Shown: positions 54,325-61,977 of the stretch, piece by piece
How positions within the stretch are numbered: the first letter of the stretch is position 1
Layout: each line of letters starts with the position of its first letter
Source: Brucella daejeonensis
GTDB lineage: Bacteria; Pseudomonadota; Alphaproteobacteria; Rhizobiales; Rhizobiaceae
NCBI RefSeq assembly: GCF_014199265.1
Contig: NZ_JACIJG010000006.1
Coordinates: forward strand, 124,001 to 188,000
Reading direction: 5' to 3'
DNA: 64,000 nucleotides
Position numbers and translations under genes: made by a program
The notes under the pieces: generated by a model
What the model was told of the DNA's origin: nothing
The model's database searches: none
Seen by the model: the letters and a program-made list of their open reading frames with translations, nothing else

Positions 54325-54963
54325 CTATCTGATTTCCGGGCCGAGTGCCCACTTCCCGTACGCGATTTGGATGCCGAATGCGGCGTGCTCCTTCATGATG
54401 TCCATCACCCCCTGATAGGTTTCCTGACGCGCCCAATCCTGCTGCAACTCGTAGACGAAGTGCTGCGCGGTAGTCGGAACTGCGCCGGCCTGGATCATCC
54501 GCTCGACAGCCCGCTCGTGAACCTGGATGTCAGTATCACCGCAGGCATCGGCAACGAAGAAGGCCTCGTATCCACGGCGGAGCGCCTCAATGACATTGAA
54601 CGCAGCACAGGCGCCGGTCCACAGGCCGGCAATGACCAGCCGCTTACGCCCAGTTGCCTCTACGGCTGAGACAAAGCCGGGATCGAGCCAGGCATTGATT
54701 GAAGTGCGATCCGGGATCGGATGCCCCGGAAACACATCCTTGGCGACCTCAGGCACGAATTCACCGGCAAAAGTATTGGCGGTTACGGTCGTCAGTACCG
54801 TGGGCAATTTGAACAGCTTGGCAGCTTTGGCGACAATTTGGAGATTGTTTTTGATTTTCAGGCGGTCATGGCTTTCGACGCCCATGAACATCTGGGGCTG
54901 GAAATCGATAAGAACGAGCGCTGCGTCGTCGGGTGAGAAGTGCTGGTGGAAATTAGTTGGCAT
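54325..54963 (-). CDS. Isochorismatase-family hydrolase (YcaC-like)
   Basis: The protein has 212 residues. The catalytic Asp is in LVLIDFQPQM near 20 and the nucleophile Cys is in GLWTGACAAFNV near 118, as in the cysteine hydrolases of the isochorismatase/nicotinamidase group. The closest layout is YcaC. The real substrate of such proteins is mostly unknown. A CAAGGAG site precedes the ATG. Confidence 0.87.
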   Translation of the reverse strand: MPTNFHQHFSPDDAALVLIDFQPQMFMGVESHDRLKIKNNLQIVAKAAKLFKLPTVLTTVTANTFAGEFVPEVAKDVFPGHPIPDRTSINAWLDPGFVSAVEATGRKRLVIAGLWTGACAAFNVIEALRRGYEAFFVADACGDTDIQVHERAVERMIQAGAVPTTAQHFVYELQQDWARQETYQGVMDIMKEHAAFGIQIAYGKWALGPEIR

Positions 54964-55143
54964 GGAATACTCCTTGCTTGCTGAATTCTTCCTGGCAGAG
55001 ATTACCTAATTGTAACGAGCCGCAAACACCCGCAATAGCGCTCCAGATCGATATTCTGAGTTCAGAAAACCCGGACAATCAGCGGCCCTTATGAGCAGTT
55101 GGAGAGGGCGGTGCCAGCGCACGAACTGGCGACGGCCAAAGGT

Positions 55144-55770
55144 TCAGTTGAAGAATCTATCGGCACCTACGGTAAGACGACGCGCGACAGATGCGACGCG
55201 CCTGCCCTGAAAACGTGCCACGTCGAGTTCCTCGGAGTTCGGCGCGACCGTATCCTGGAGCGAAACGTGTGTAGCGCCGTAGGGCGTTCCGGCTCGGAAA
55301 AGCGCCGGGTCGGCATAGCCGAGGGGAACGATAATCAACCCGAGATGGGCCATTGGATTGTATAGTGAAAGAAGCGTCGATTCATTGCCGCCGTGCGTAG
55401 AGGACGTAGAACCAAACACAGAGCCAACCTTGCCGTTCAGCTTGCCCCTAAACCAAAGGCCACCGAGGCCATCGATATAGGCTTTTAGCTCTGAGGCAAC
55501 AGATCCAAAGCGCGTTGGCGTGCCCAGGATGATGCCATCCGCCCATTCCGCGTCCTCCTCGGTCGGCGCCGAATATCTTTCATTCATTTCCGCTGCCTTT
55601 TCTGCCCAACCCGGCGCGTTCGCCATAACTTCGGCAGGGACGATTTCACGTGCTCGCCTGAGCCTGACTTCTGCGCCTTCAAGCTCGGCACCCTCGGCAA
55701 TGGCCTTTGCCAAAGCCTCGGTCGAACCATTTCGAGAATAAAAGGCGATTAAAATCCTGGGTGCGGTCAT
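55144..55770 (-). CDS. WrbA-like NAD(P)H:quinone oxidoreductase
   Basis: This 208-residue flavodoxin-fold protein has the FMN phosphate loop FYSRNGSTEALA near 10-21 and the GTPTRFGSVASELK region near 83. The latter is diagnostic for WrbA-type quinone reductases, which perform two-electron quinone reduction to avoid radical formation. It lies with two other soluble stress-type enzymes. A GGAG site precedes the ATG. Confidence 0.9.
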   Translation of the reverse strand: MTAPRILIAFYSRNGSTEALAKAIAEGAELEGAEVRLRRAREIVPAEVMANAPGWAEKAAEMNERYSAPTEEDAEWADGIILGTPTRFGSVASELKAYIDGLGGLWFRGKLNGKVGSVFGSTSSTHGGNESTLLSLYNPMAHLGLIIVPLGYADPALFRAGTPYGATHVSLQDTVAPNSEELDVARFQGRRVASVARRLTVGADRFFN

Positions 55771-55960
55771 AAACTTCTCCTGGAGCCATAACGATGTTCC
55801 ATCGCAATTAGGCCCAGCCCACGATCGACGCTAGGCGGAAAACACAGAACTCAGCATCTGTCAGAAGAGGACAATGCCGGGTATTGCCAAGTCATTTGGC
55901 AATAGTTGAACGTGAACGGAGGCTCTCAGTTCGGGCGGGCATTTCCAATGTGTAGTCACG

Positions 55961-55988
55961 CACGCATAGGGCGAACGCATCGGCTCCC
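55961..55988 (-). repeat. Right arm of 28-bp inverted repeat flanking a three-gene block
   Basis: This is the inverted partner of 53321-53348 with one mismatch. On the - strand it lies inside a short open frame (about 48 residues, ending near 55900) with no recognised family. The gene-free stretch around it spans 55771-56100. Confidence 0.8.
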
Positions 55989-56100
55989 ACGGCTATATCG
56001 AGACAGCCGACGATGCCGCTCTCTTTCTGCAACAGCAGCATGATATGCAGGCTACCCCGCCCTTTATCCTAGCTGTTCAGATTTCTCGGGTCATTTGTGT

Positions 56101-56196
56101 TGGCGGAAGAGAATGGGAGTCGAACCCACCAAAGACCGTCTGTCAGCCCCTCCCGGATTTGAAGTCCGGACATGCCACCGGGCATGTATCCCTTCC
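56101..56196 (-). tRNA. selC: tRNA-Sec (anticodon UCA)
   Basis: This is a 96-nt tRNA with an encoded CCA end, a long variable arm and an extended 8-bp acceptor stem (GGAAGGGA with TCTCTTCC). The anticodon TCA lies at 56160-56162 within CTTCAAA. These are the marks of bacterial selenocysteine tRNA, which inserts selenocysteine at UGA codons. The tRNA looks intact. No selA, selB or selD gene is in the window. It adjoins an integrase gene. Confidence 0.93.
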
Positions 56197-56250
56197 AGAT
56201 ATTGTTTTTATTACATAATTTCCGGTTTGGCAGTAATTGGAAGCTTCGTT

Positions 56251-56295
56251 TTGCTACCCAATTGCTACCATTTTTATTTTCCCTTCTTTGCTACC
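56251..56295. promoter_or_regulatory. Three TTGCTACC repeats at the integrase end, candidate arm-type or attachment sites
   Basis: TTGCTACC occurs at 56251-56258, 56262-56269 and 56288-56295, between the tRNA and the integrase stop and just inside it. Clustered direct repeats beside an integrase gene are typical of arm-type binding sites near the attachment core. Confidence 0.45.
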
Positions 56296-57428
56296 GCATT
56301 ACTGATCATGACGTCAATCTGGGCGGCGGCGTTCGCCTGCATTCCCGGCATGACATGCGAATACAGGTCAAGCGTGATCCCGATAGTAGAATGGCCGAGC
56401 CGTTCGCTGGCAATCTTCGGATGGACGCCAGCGGCCAGCAATTGCGTGGCGTGGGTATGCCGAAGGTCGTGGAAACGAATACGGGGAAGATCGAGGCCCT
56501 TTATCAAATCCTGCCATGCGTCGGTGAAGGAGCGAGGCTGAAATGGCTTGCCCTCATGATCGGCAACAATGAAGTTTTCATCGGTCAGGCGTATTCCGAG
56601 AAGCAACAGGTTTTCCGCCTGCTTGGCGCGATGCGTCTGCAATGTGGCTGCGACAGAGGCAGGAAGATCGACAACACGCCCCTTGCCCGATTTCGGTTCT
56701 TTGTAGTGGGTTTCTTTGTTTGTCTGTTCTGCACTTTCAATGACCATCAGGCGCGATCCGGCGAAATCGACATGCTTCCACCGAAGGGCTGCAATCTCCC
56801 CTCGCCTCAAGCCGCACATGACCGCCAACAGCACCGGGATATGCAGGCGCTTGCCTTCCACCGCCGCCAGCAACCTTGCTGTTTGAGCGGGATCATAAGC
56901 CGCCATAGGCTTACGCTCGATTTTTGGAGCCTTGGACATTTCAGCGGGATTTTTTGGCAGCAAGCCCCAGACCACGGCCTGCTTCAACGCCATGACCAGA
57001 ACGCGGCGCATGTGCCTGACAGTCGTTGGAGAAAGTCCTCCCTTGCCATCATGCCGCCCAGATACCAGCGCGGTCGAAAGCGCATTATCGATACGCTCAG
57101 TTTTAAGCTTGTTCAGAATGGTGTCGCCAAGCGCAGGGATGAGTTTCTGATTGCAAAGCTCTGCATAGCGTTCATGCGTCTTGCGGGAAACCGTCGGTTT
57201 CACGTGATCAAGCCACCGCTGTAAGAATTGTGCAATTGTGGTCTTATTAGGCTCGATATAGATGCCGCCGCTCAATTCGGAAATCAGCCGCGCACATTCC
57301 ACCTGGGCTTGTCTCTTTGTGCCGTGGAACGTGTGCCATTTTCGGCGGCGCTGACCAGTTTCCGGATCGGGAACATCAAGGACAATTGCCCACTTACCGG
57401 GTGAGCGTTCGCGGATATGGCCTTTCAT
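56274..57428 (-). CDS. int: Tyrosine-type site-specific integrase
   Basis: The protein has 384 residues: an N-terminal arm-binding domain (about 1-60), a SAM-like core-binding domain (about 62-155) and a catalytic domain with Arg208 (CGLRRGE), His320 and Arg323 (FHDLRHTH), His346 (LGHS) and Tyr356 (LDLYSHV). It is complete and apparently active. It overlaps the upstream ribbon-helix-helix gene by 4 bp and lies 77 bp from tRNA-Sec. Confidence 0.95.
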   Translation of the reverse strand: MKGHIRERSPGKWAIVLDVPDPETGQRRRKWHTFHGTKRQAQVECARLISELSGGIYIEPNKTTIAQFLQRWLDHVKPTVSRKTHERYAELCNQKLIPALGDTILNKLKTERIDNALSTALVSGRHDGKGGLSPTTVRHMRRVLVMALKQAVVWGLLPKNPAEMSKAPKIERKPMAAYDPAQTARLLAAVEGKRLHIPVLLAVMCGLRRGEIAALRWKHVDFAGSRLMVIESAEQTNKETHYKEPKSGKGRVVDLPASVAATLQTHRAKQAENLLLLGIRLTDENFIVADHEGKPFQPRSFTDAWQDLIKGLDLPRIRFHDLRHTHATQLLAAGVHPKIASERLGHSTIGITLDLYSHVMPGMQANAAAQIDVMISNAVAKKGK

Positions 57429-58075
57429 TTTCTAAACTTACCTTTCCACGTTCGGTTTCCAAGCCTTTCTTTCATGACATTATCCCAGAATTGGTCCTTT
57501 TCATCCTCTGACAAGGCTTCATATTCCTCCCTGCCCCCTTCTTTTTGCCACTCCTGACTGACTTGAACGATAACAGAGTTCTCCTCAAGCTCTCGTATCC
57601 GATCATTCATTTGGTCTATGATTTCCTTGAACTTGGCCTTTACCTCGGTCGATTTATTAAGACCTTCCGAAATCTTTCTCTCATCAATAATCGGGGTAAT
57701 TCTATTGTACATTGAAATGAGAAGAACATGTAACTGATCTAAGCGCTCGTATATAGAATGCGCCGCACCCATTCTTTCACGAAGAAGGATGAACGATGGA
57801 TCATTTGTATTGCCTTCTTTTGCTTGCGCATGAACATCTTCTCGCATCTCATCCCAGTGGGCCTCTGCAATTTTTAAGGCCTCATCTATTAGGTCTGTTG
57901 CTTCGTCAAGATCACTGTCAACTTCAATCCCCACTTGGCAAAGCCTTCGAATAGCTTCTGAACGGTTTTCTATTTTGTTCGCAAAGCGCCATTCATCAAT
58001 CGCTTTAAGTTCGTCTTCTGTAATTACCATTTGCAAGCGCTTGCTATCGCTCTCGCCTAGTCTCGGTCGGGCCAT
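57425..58075 (-). CDS. Ribbon-helix-helix/coiled-coil protein coupled to the integrase
   Basis: The protein has 216 residues. Residues about 12-50 match a ribbon-helix-helix DNA-binding unit (RLQMVITEDELKAIDEW then NRSEAIRRLCQVGIE). Long charged helices follow, with coiled-coil character (about 115-170). It is translationally coupled to int and faces an excisionase-like gene. Its AT-richer composition differs from the chromosomal genes. It is a candidate lysogeny or integration regulator; no family function is known to me. Confidence 0.75.
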   Translation of the reverse strand: MARPRLGESDSKRLQMVITEDELKAIDEWRFANKIENRSEAIRRLCQVGIEVDSDLDEATDLIDEALKIAEAHWDEMREDVHAQAKEGNTNDPSFILLRERMGAAHSIYERLDQLHVLLISMYNRITPIIDERKISEGLNKSTEVKAKFKEIIDQMNDRIRELEENSVIVQVSQEWQKEGGREEYEALSEDEKDQFWDNVMKERLGNRTWKGKFRK

Positions 58076-58100
58076 TTGGGGAAAACTCCGGATTTTTTAG

Positions 58101-58167
58101 CAATCATACACATTAAACGTTGCAGGTCAAAACAAACTGGGTTAGATAGGTTTCGTGTGTATGATTG
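58101..58167. promoter_or_regulatory. Perfect 11-bp inverted repeat in the divergent int/xis control region
   Basis: CAATCATACAC at 58101-58111 and its complement GTGTATGATTG at 58157-58167 lie 25 bp from the start of the leftward gene and 20 bp from the rightward one. The placement suits paired operators that shut off both promoters. Confidence 0.6.
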
Positions 58168-58187
58168 TGGTGAATGAAAGGTGAACC

Positions 58188-58397
58188 ATGACATTGGAAG
58201 AAGCTCTATCAAAGCCAACGATTTCGGTTGTTGACGCCGGGAAGCTCTTTTTCGGGCTTGGACGTAATTCCGCCTACGAAGCCGCCAAGCGCGGAGATTT
58301 TCAGACCATACGACTGGGCGGTCGGGTCGTGGTGCCGGTAGCACCTCTCGCTGAACGTCTGGGCCTTCGGGCGAATATCGGGGGCAAAGCAGCATGA
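58188..58397 (+). CDS. Excisionase-like helix-turn-helix protein
   Basis: This 69-residue protein resembles short MerR/AlpA-type DNA-binding proteins (ISVVDAGKLFFGLGRNSAYE, then TIRLGGRVVVPVAPLAERLG). This pattern is common in phage and island excisionases or early activators. An AAAGGTG site precedes the ATG. It opens a rightward run of small genes, each overlapping the next. Confidence 0.75.
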   Translation: MTLEEALSKPTISVVDAGKLFFGLGRNSAYEAAKRGDFQTIRLGGRVVVPVAPLAERLGLRANIGGKAA

Positions 58398-58747
58398 CCA
58401 AGAAAGCAAAAGGCCCGGCAGAGGCGGCAACCTCTCCGAGCCAAAGTTCAACCCATCCCAAGCAAGGATATGAGAACATGGAAGTAGATAGCACAAGCGT
58501 TCAGAAAACGCCAGAACCATCAATTCTTGATCTAGCAAGGAAGGCGAACGGCACATCGACCACGATCTACGCGCTGCTTGGGATTTGCCGTGCTGCTGCT
58601 GAGTTTGCCGACGATCAAGAGGGCTATCTATTGGCCAAGGAAGTACCGGCTAATCTTTCCGCCACTCTCAAGCTAGCAACTGAATTGACGCTGGATATAT
58701 CCGAATTCATTGAGCGCGTGATTGTCGCGGAGGGGAAGAAATGCTGA
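58394..58747 (+). CDS. Small phage protein of unknown function (117 residues)
   Basis: The start overlaps the preceding stop (ATGA). A charged, disordered N-terminal third is followed by a helical part (SILDLARKANGTSTTIYALL and LATELTLDISEFIE). No family is recognised. Its position among early phage genes suggests a regulatory or replication accessory role. Confidence 0.6.
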   Translation: MTKKAKGPAEAATSPSQSSTHPKQGYENMEVDSTSVQKTPEPSILDLARKANGTSTTIYALLGICRAAAEFADDQEGYLLAKEVPANLSATLKLATELTLDISEFIERVIVAEGKKC

Positions 58748-59025
58748 ACCGTCGTTCCTTCCTCCGCAACGTCCCTGCCTATGGCGTGGCTCTCTCGGTT
58801 CCGGCTGCGGCGATTGCCCAGACCAAGCCGGTCTTAACGCCAGATGAACGGATTGACGCGGCTCTAGCCGAAATAGTCATCGCCTTGCGCGAGCGTTATC
58901 CAAACTGCCCGGTAAGGGTCGGTGATATCGACAACCTCGATCAAGGATGTATCACAATCATTACTCACTGCGGTGATGATAAGCCAGGAAAGGTCAACTT
59001 CCAGCGCAGGAGGTTGCCAGTATGA
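58741..59025 (+). CDS. Phage-encoded protein with Tat-like signal peptide (94 residues)
   Basis: The N-terminus has RRSFL, a hydrophobic stretch and AIAQ (about residues 4-27), like a twin-arginine export signal. The mature part of about 65 residues has a central VRVGDIDNLDQGCITIITH segment. It overlaps both neighbours by short distances. An exported protein encoded among early phage genes is unusual and might alter the host envelope. Confidence 0.65.
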   Translation: MLNRRSFLRNVPAYGVALSVPAAAIAQTKPVLTPDERIDAALAEIVIALRERYPNCPVRVGDIDNLDQGCITIITHCGDDKPGKVNFQRRRLPV

Positions 59026-59195
59026 GGCCGTCACCTGCTGTTTATCGACTTCGCCGCCTGATGCTCGAAAAGTGGATTGAGGAGGCAATCGCTCTTCTCG
59101 ACCAGATCGACGGCGATCCTGACCTTGAAGATGACGAACGCGAGGATGACCCGGCAGAACTGGGCATAGCCGATGCTGACGGATGGGTGGAGTGA
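59022..59195 (+). CDS. 57-residue acidic phage protein
   Basis: An ATGA overlap with the previous gene fixes the start. The N-terminal half is a basic-to-amphipathic helix (YRLRRLMLEKWIEEAIALL), and the C-terminal half is strongly acidic (DLEDDEREDDPAE). Unknown function. The charge resembles DNA-mimic proteins, but this is only an observation. Confidence 0.6.
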   Translation: MRPSPAVYRLRRLMLEKWIEEAIALLDQIDGDPDLEDDEREDDPAELGIADADGWVE

Positions 59196-59197
59196 TC

Positions 59198-59311
59198 ATG
59201 ACAGGTGTCCGCATCTTCCTCGCATTCCTCCTGCTGCGCATCGCGCGCGGCGTCACCGAATTGTCAATTTGGATACTGCCGAAACTGAAAGGCGGTTCTT
59301 CTCATGGCTAA
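59198..59311 (+). CDS. 37-residue small membrane protein, phage
   Basis: ATG at 59198 is 2 bp after the previous stop, and the TAA overlaps the next start. The product has one hydrophobic helix (VRIFLAFLLLRIARG) followed by a short basic tail. It might be a leader or a small membrane protein. Support comes from the tight packing only. Confidence 0.45.
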   Translation: MTGVRIFLAFLLLRIARGVTELSIWILPKLKGGSSHG

Positions 59312-59780
59312 GAGATCATTTTCAATGGTTACAAGAACAATCTGGCGCTCGAAGAGATTTCGGGCGCTAGACGACAGCATGCGGCTACTGATGTTCTATT
59401 TCATAACCTCGCCGCATCAAAACAGCATCGGGTGCTTCACGCTTCCCGTTGAGTATGCCTGCGCAGATTTGGGCTGGCCGCAAGAGGTTTACGAAAGCGC
59501 ACGCGATGGTCTGGCCAACTGCGGTCTGATCACGGTCAGTGAAGATGGTGAGACGATCTTCATATCAGATTGGTTCACGCATTGCCCGCCTTCGAACAGA
59601 AACCATGCTGTAGGGCTTGAGCGCCAGATTGAAGATATCCCGGATGAAGCCGTAAAGGACGCGGCTTTCACTGCCTATTCGGAAGCTGTGCTTGATGGCC
59701 AGAACGAGAACAAATTCCGGCCTTCTGGAGGAAACGTAAGCCACCTCACCAATACAAGCTTCCTGCGCGGGAGGGCTTAG
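59304..59780 (+). CDS. Phage replication-type winged-helix protein (158 residues)
   Basis: Residues about 1-100 resemble the N-terminal domain of phage replication initiators or DnaD-like proteins (TRTIWRSKRFRALDD, FYFITSPHQNSIGCF, ISDWFTHCPPSNRNH). The usual longer C-terminal region is absent here. The next reading frame starts 2 bp downstream, so a split or shifted replication gene is possible. Confidence 0.6.
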   Translation: MAKRSFSMVTRTIWRSKRFRALDDSMRLLMFYFITSPHQNSIGCFTLPVEYACADLGWPQEVYESARDGLANCGLITVSEDGETIFISDWFTHCPPSNRNHAVGLERQIEDIPDEAVKDAAFTAYSEAVLDGQNENKFRPSGGNVSHLTNTSFLRGRA

Positions 59781-59782
59781 AG

Positions 59783-60076
59783 ATGGCTTCACATACCAAT
59801 TACGCTTCCTATCGATACCCAATGCATACCCTATCGAAAGGGTATGGCGATCCTCTCTTATGGCTATCGAAACAAGGAGAAGGAGAAGGAGAAGGAGAAG
59901 GAAAAGCAGAAGGAGAACGAGAAGAACAAAAAAAAGAAAAAGAAAAATCGAAAAGGGAGATCGCCAAAAAGCCGTGTCTAAAATCTGGACACGGAAACGC
60001 ACGCGATATGCGTCTTTTGGCTTTGGAGAGGGTGACTATCAGAAACGCCTCTGCCTTATCAGGAGATGCAGCATGA
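59783..60076 (+). CDS. Low-complexity Glu/Lys/Gly-rich phage protein (97 residues)
   Basis: It begins 2 bp after the previous gene and overlaps the next start by ATGA, so the frame looks used. The middle (about 32-60) is an EG/EK-rich repeat encoded by GAAGGA-type DNA. A folded-looking tail follows (SGHGNARDMRLLALERVTI). It may be the C-terminal part of the upstream replication protein reached by frameshift. No function is assigned. Confidence 0.5.
   Translation: MASHTNYASYRYPMHTLSKGYGDPLLWLSKQGEGEGEGEGKAEGEREEQKKEKEKSKREIAKKPCLKSGHGNARDMRLLALERVTIRNASALSGDAA
59875..59958 (+). repeat. Purine-only simple repeat (GAAGGA units and A-runs)
   Basis: About 84 bases are almost purely A and G, beginning with several GAAGGA/AGGAGA hexamers and ending in A-rich runs that include eight consecutive A residues. 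Hexamer changes keep the frame; slippage in the A-run would not. Confidence 0.75.
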
Positions 60077-60255
60077 ATGTTTTCAAACAGCCAGATGGCA
60101 AATATCTCGTGGTGAGTGGTAGCAACGTTCTGGCAGGACCATTTGATACCAACGCGGAGGCTTGGCGTGCTCTTGACCGGATTTCAGGCGAGCCAATCAG
60201 CCGTTCTGAAAAGGTGTCGATGTGGATCAATGAGCAGAATGGAGAGGCCACATGA
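60073..60255 (+). CDS. 60-residue phage protein
   Basis: Both ends overlap neighbours by ATGA. A compact sequence with alternating hydrophobic pattern (YLVVSGSNVLAGPFDTNAEA) resembles small domains found in phage accessory proteins. No function is recognised. Confidence 0.6.
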   Translation: MNVFKQPDGKYLVVSGSNVLAGPFDTNAEAWRALDRISGEPISRSEKVSMWINEQNGEAT

Positions 60256-60650
60256 CGCATCGGTCAATTTTGCCTCAAGAACAAACAGTAAACAGCGAGC
60301 GGCGCAGCCCGGTCAGGGCGTCGTCACCGGCAGTAATTTCCCCGGAGAATAGCTCCCCGGAAAATGCCGCCTGTCGTCTCAAGAGCGACACCCGACAGGC
60401 GAACTGGAGGCGGGCCAACCCAAGCAAGTATGCGGCCCATATCGCCGTACAGCGGGCGCTCACTTCGGGAACGCTGAACAAGCAGCCTTGCGAGATCTGC
60501 GGGGCTTCTGAAGACGATGGCGTCAGGATCGACGCGCATCACGACGATTACCGGAAACCGCTCAAGGTGCGCTGGCTTTGCCGGACCCATCATTCACGTC
60601 TGCACAAGTGTGGCGAAGATCTCTTTGCGAAGAAGGATGCAACGCAATGA
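60252..60650 (+). CDS. Phage zinc-finger/HNH-like protein (132 residues)
   Basis: A disordered first half is followed by a zinc site of the form CEIC-x(18)-HHDDY and CRTHHSRLH near 73-122. These are the elements of an HNH-type fold seen in many small phage proteins. It may be a nuclease or only a DNA-binding zinc protein. It overlaps both neighbours by ATGA. Confidence 0.68.
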   Translation: MTHRSILPQEQTVNSERRSPVRASSPAVISPENSSPENAACRLKSDTRQANWRRANPSKYAAHIAVQRALTSGTLNKQPCEICGASEDDGVRIDAHHDDYRKPLKVRWLCRTHHSRLHKCGEDLFAKKDATQ

Positions 60651-60823
60651 CGACGCGTGAAACCTCCCAAGTGAAACAGGCTGCCGTATGGCTTGCCACG
60701 ACACCAGACGCTGCGAAGCCACGGCCCGTCATTCCTCACCTCAAGAGCCGTTTTGGCCTGAATGCCGTCGAGGCAGTCAAGGCCATTGAGGAAAGCAACA
60801 TCATCAAGGCGAGGGCGCAATGA
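60647..60823 (+). CDS. 58-residue helical phage protein
   Basis: The ATGA start and ATGA end overlap the neighbours. The sequence includes IPHLKSRFGLNAVEAVKAIEE, a small helical DNA-binding-like unit. No family name can be given. Confidence 0.6.
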   Translation: MTTRETSQVKQAAVWLATTPDAAKPRPVIPHLKSRFGLNAVEAVKAIEESNIIKARAQ

Positions 60824-61290
60824 CGGAAATCAGTGATGAAGAACTTGAACGCCGCATGCGCGCCAAGCTGTTTTCTGCGGATTTCCGCGGAAATGACCCG
60901 TCGAAGCTGACCGAGACAGAGTTGAAGATCGCGGCAAAGCTCATGGGCAATTCGAATGCCCAGCGACTTGCACGATCTGACCGGCCCTTCCGATATCGAG
61001 CGCCTTTGGTCACCGCCGAATATTACCACACGCCGGACGGCGAATATCATCGCGGCGGCTGGTCGCTGGATCTCATCGAGGATGGTGTGCGGCGCAAACT
61101 GATCGACCGCGGCACATGGCGGGAAGTTTCGACCAAAGTTCGAGAGCTTTCCGAGAAAAACATCAACGTGAAGAAGTTCGAGACTGAACGCATGGTTGCT
61201 GAGGCTGAACGGCGCCGAGTGGATGCGGGCGTCAAGAAAGCAGGCAATCGCGGTGCAATCATGAATAGACTGAAGGAATTTCGCCTATGA
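60820..61290 (+). CDS. Phage protein of unknown function (156 residues)
   Basis: A charged, helical protein overlaps both neighbours by ATGA. The N-terminal part is acidic (MTEISDEELERRMRAKLF), a middle section is aromatic (YYHTPDGEYHRGGWSLD), and the C-terminal part is basic and helical. No recognised domain. Confidence 0.6.
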   Translation: MTEISDEELERRMRAKLFSADFRGNDPSKLTETELKIAAKLMGNSNAQRLARSDRPFRYRAPLVTAEYYHTPDGEYHRGGWSLDLIEDGVRRKLIDRGTWREVSTKVRELSEKNINVKKFETERMVAEAERRRVDAGVKKAGNRGAIMNRLKEFRL

Positions 61291-61844
61291 ACATCATGGA
61301 CATGCGGATCAAACCGAAGGGAAAGCGCAAGGCGAAGAAGCTGCCAAATCCGGGCGCAGATGGGACAAAGATTTTTAACGTCGCGGTTCGACTAAGCCCG
61401 ATCCGTTCAGAGAACCGATCCGTCAGGGCGCTACCTGGGACATTCGAATGGCGATATGCGCGGGCAAAGGGGAATGTCAAAGACGTGAAAGCACTGTTCT
61501 ACCATGCGGGAAGCCAGTACGCGCAGGTATGGGAAAAGGCGGGAATTGCAAACATGGGGTCGCCAAACCTTGAAGCTCTGTCAGGCGGCGCGCGTCCCGG
61601 CCTAACCGATGGACGTTGCAAGGCGATAGAGGAACTACGGCGAGCGCTCAAGTATCTGGGCACAGGCTCGACCTTGCGACTGATCGCATACTGCGCAGAC
61701 GGGAAGACCACCAAGGAGATTGCCAAGCGATTTGGCAGCACAGAGCGCGAAATGGGCCATGTCCTTCACAACGATCTGCGCGAGCTGGCGCGCTTCTACA
61801 AGCTGTTGGCACCCTGTGGACAGCACATCGTTTCGGGTTCGTAA
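61287..61844 (+). CDS. Candidate late-gene regulator with sigma-like helix-turn-helix (185 residues)
   Basis: The N-terminus is Lys-rich. The C-terminal half contains a helix-turn-helix resembling sigma-70 region 4/LuxR units (LIAYCADGKTTKEIAKRFGS then REMGHVLHNDLRELA). Its place, last of the early genes and before a terminator and the packaging genes, is where antiterminators or late activators usually lie. That role is inference. Confidence 0.6.
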   Translation: MNIMDMRIKPKGKRKAKKLPNPGADGTKIFNVAVRLSPIRSENRSVRALPGTFEWRYARAKGNVKDVKALFYHAGSQYAQVWEKAGIANMGSPNLEALSGGARPGLTDGRCKAIEELRRALKYLGTGSTLRLIAYCADGKTTKEIAKRFGSTEREMGHVLHNDLRELARFYKLLAPCGQHIVSGS

Positions 61845-61902
61845 TGAATTGACATTCGTCACGAACTATGAGACACCATGATTATTCGGAAGAATTGTCA
61901 CT

Positions 61903-61928
61903 AGAGCGGCCTTGTGCCGCTCTTTTCT
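61903..61928 (+). terminator. Terminator ending the early phage gene run
   Basis: An 8-bp stem AGAGCGGC (61903-61910) with GCCGCTCT (61916-61923) and a 5-nt loop is followed by TTT-CTC. It lies 58 bp after the last early gene. Confidence 0.8.
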
Positions 61929-61977
61929 CGTCTGGACCTTTTGTCCGTTCGCATGAACGAATTTAATTTTTCTCCAT

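Noticed and set aside
56101-56196. tRNA-Ser or tRNA-Leu reading of the tRNA with long variable arm
   Set aside because: The anticodon is UCA and the acceptor stem has 8 bp, which fits selenocysteine tRNA only.
56172-57224. 350-codon + strand frame near the tRNA
   Set aside because: It is antisense to the integrase gene and overlaps the tRNA.
59875-59958. Possible CRISPR or tandem-repeat array
   Set aside because: It is a contiguous purine simple repeat without spacers; no CRISPR-like array was found in the window.
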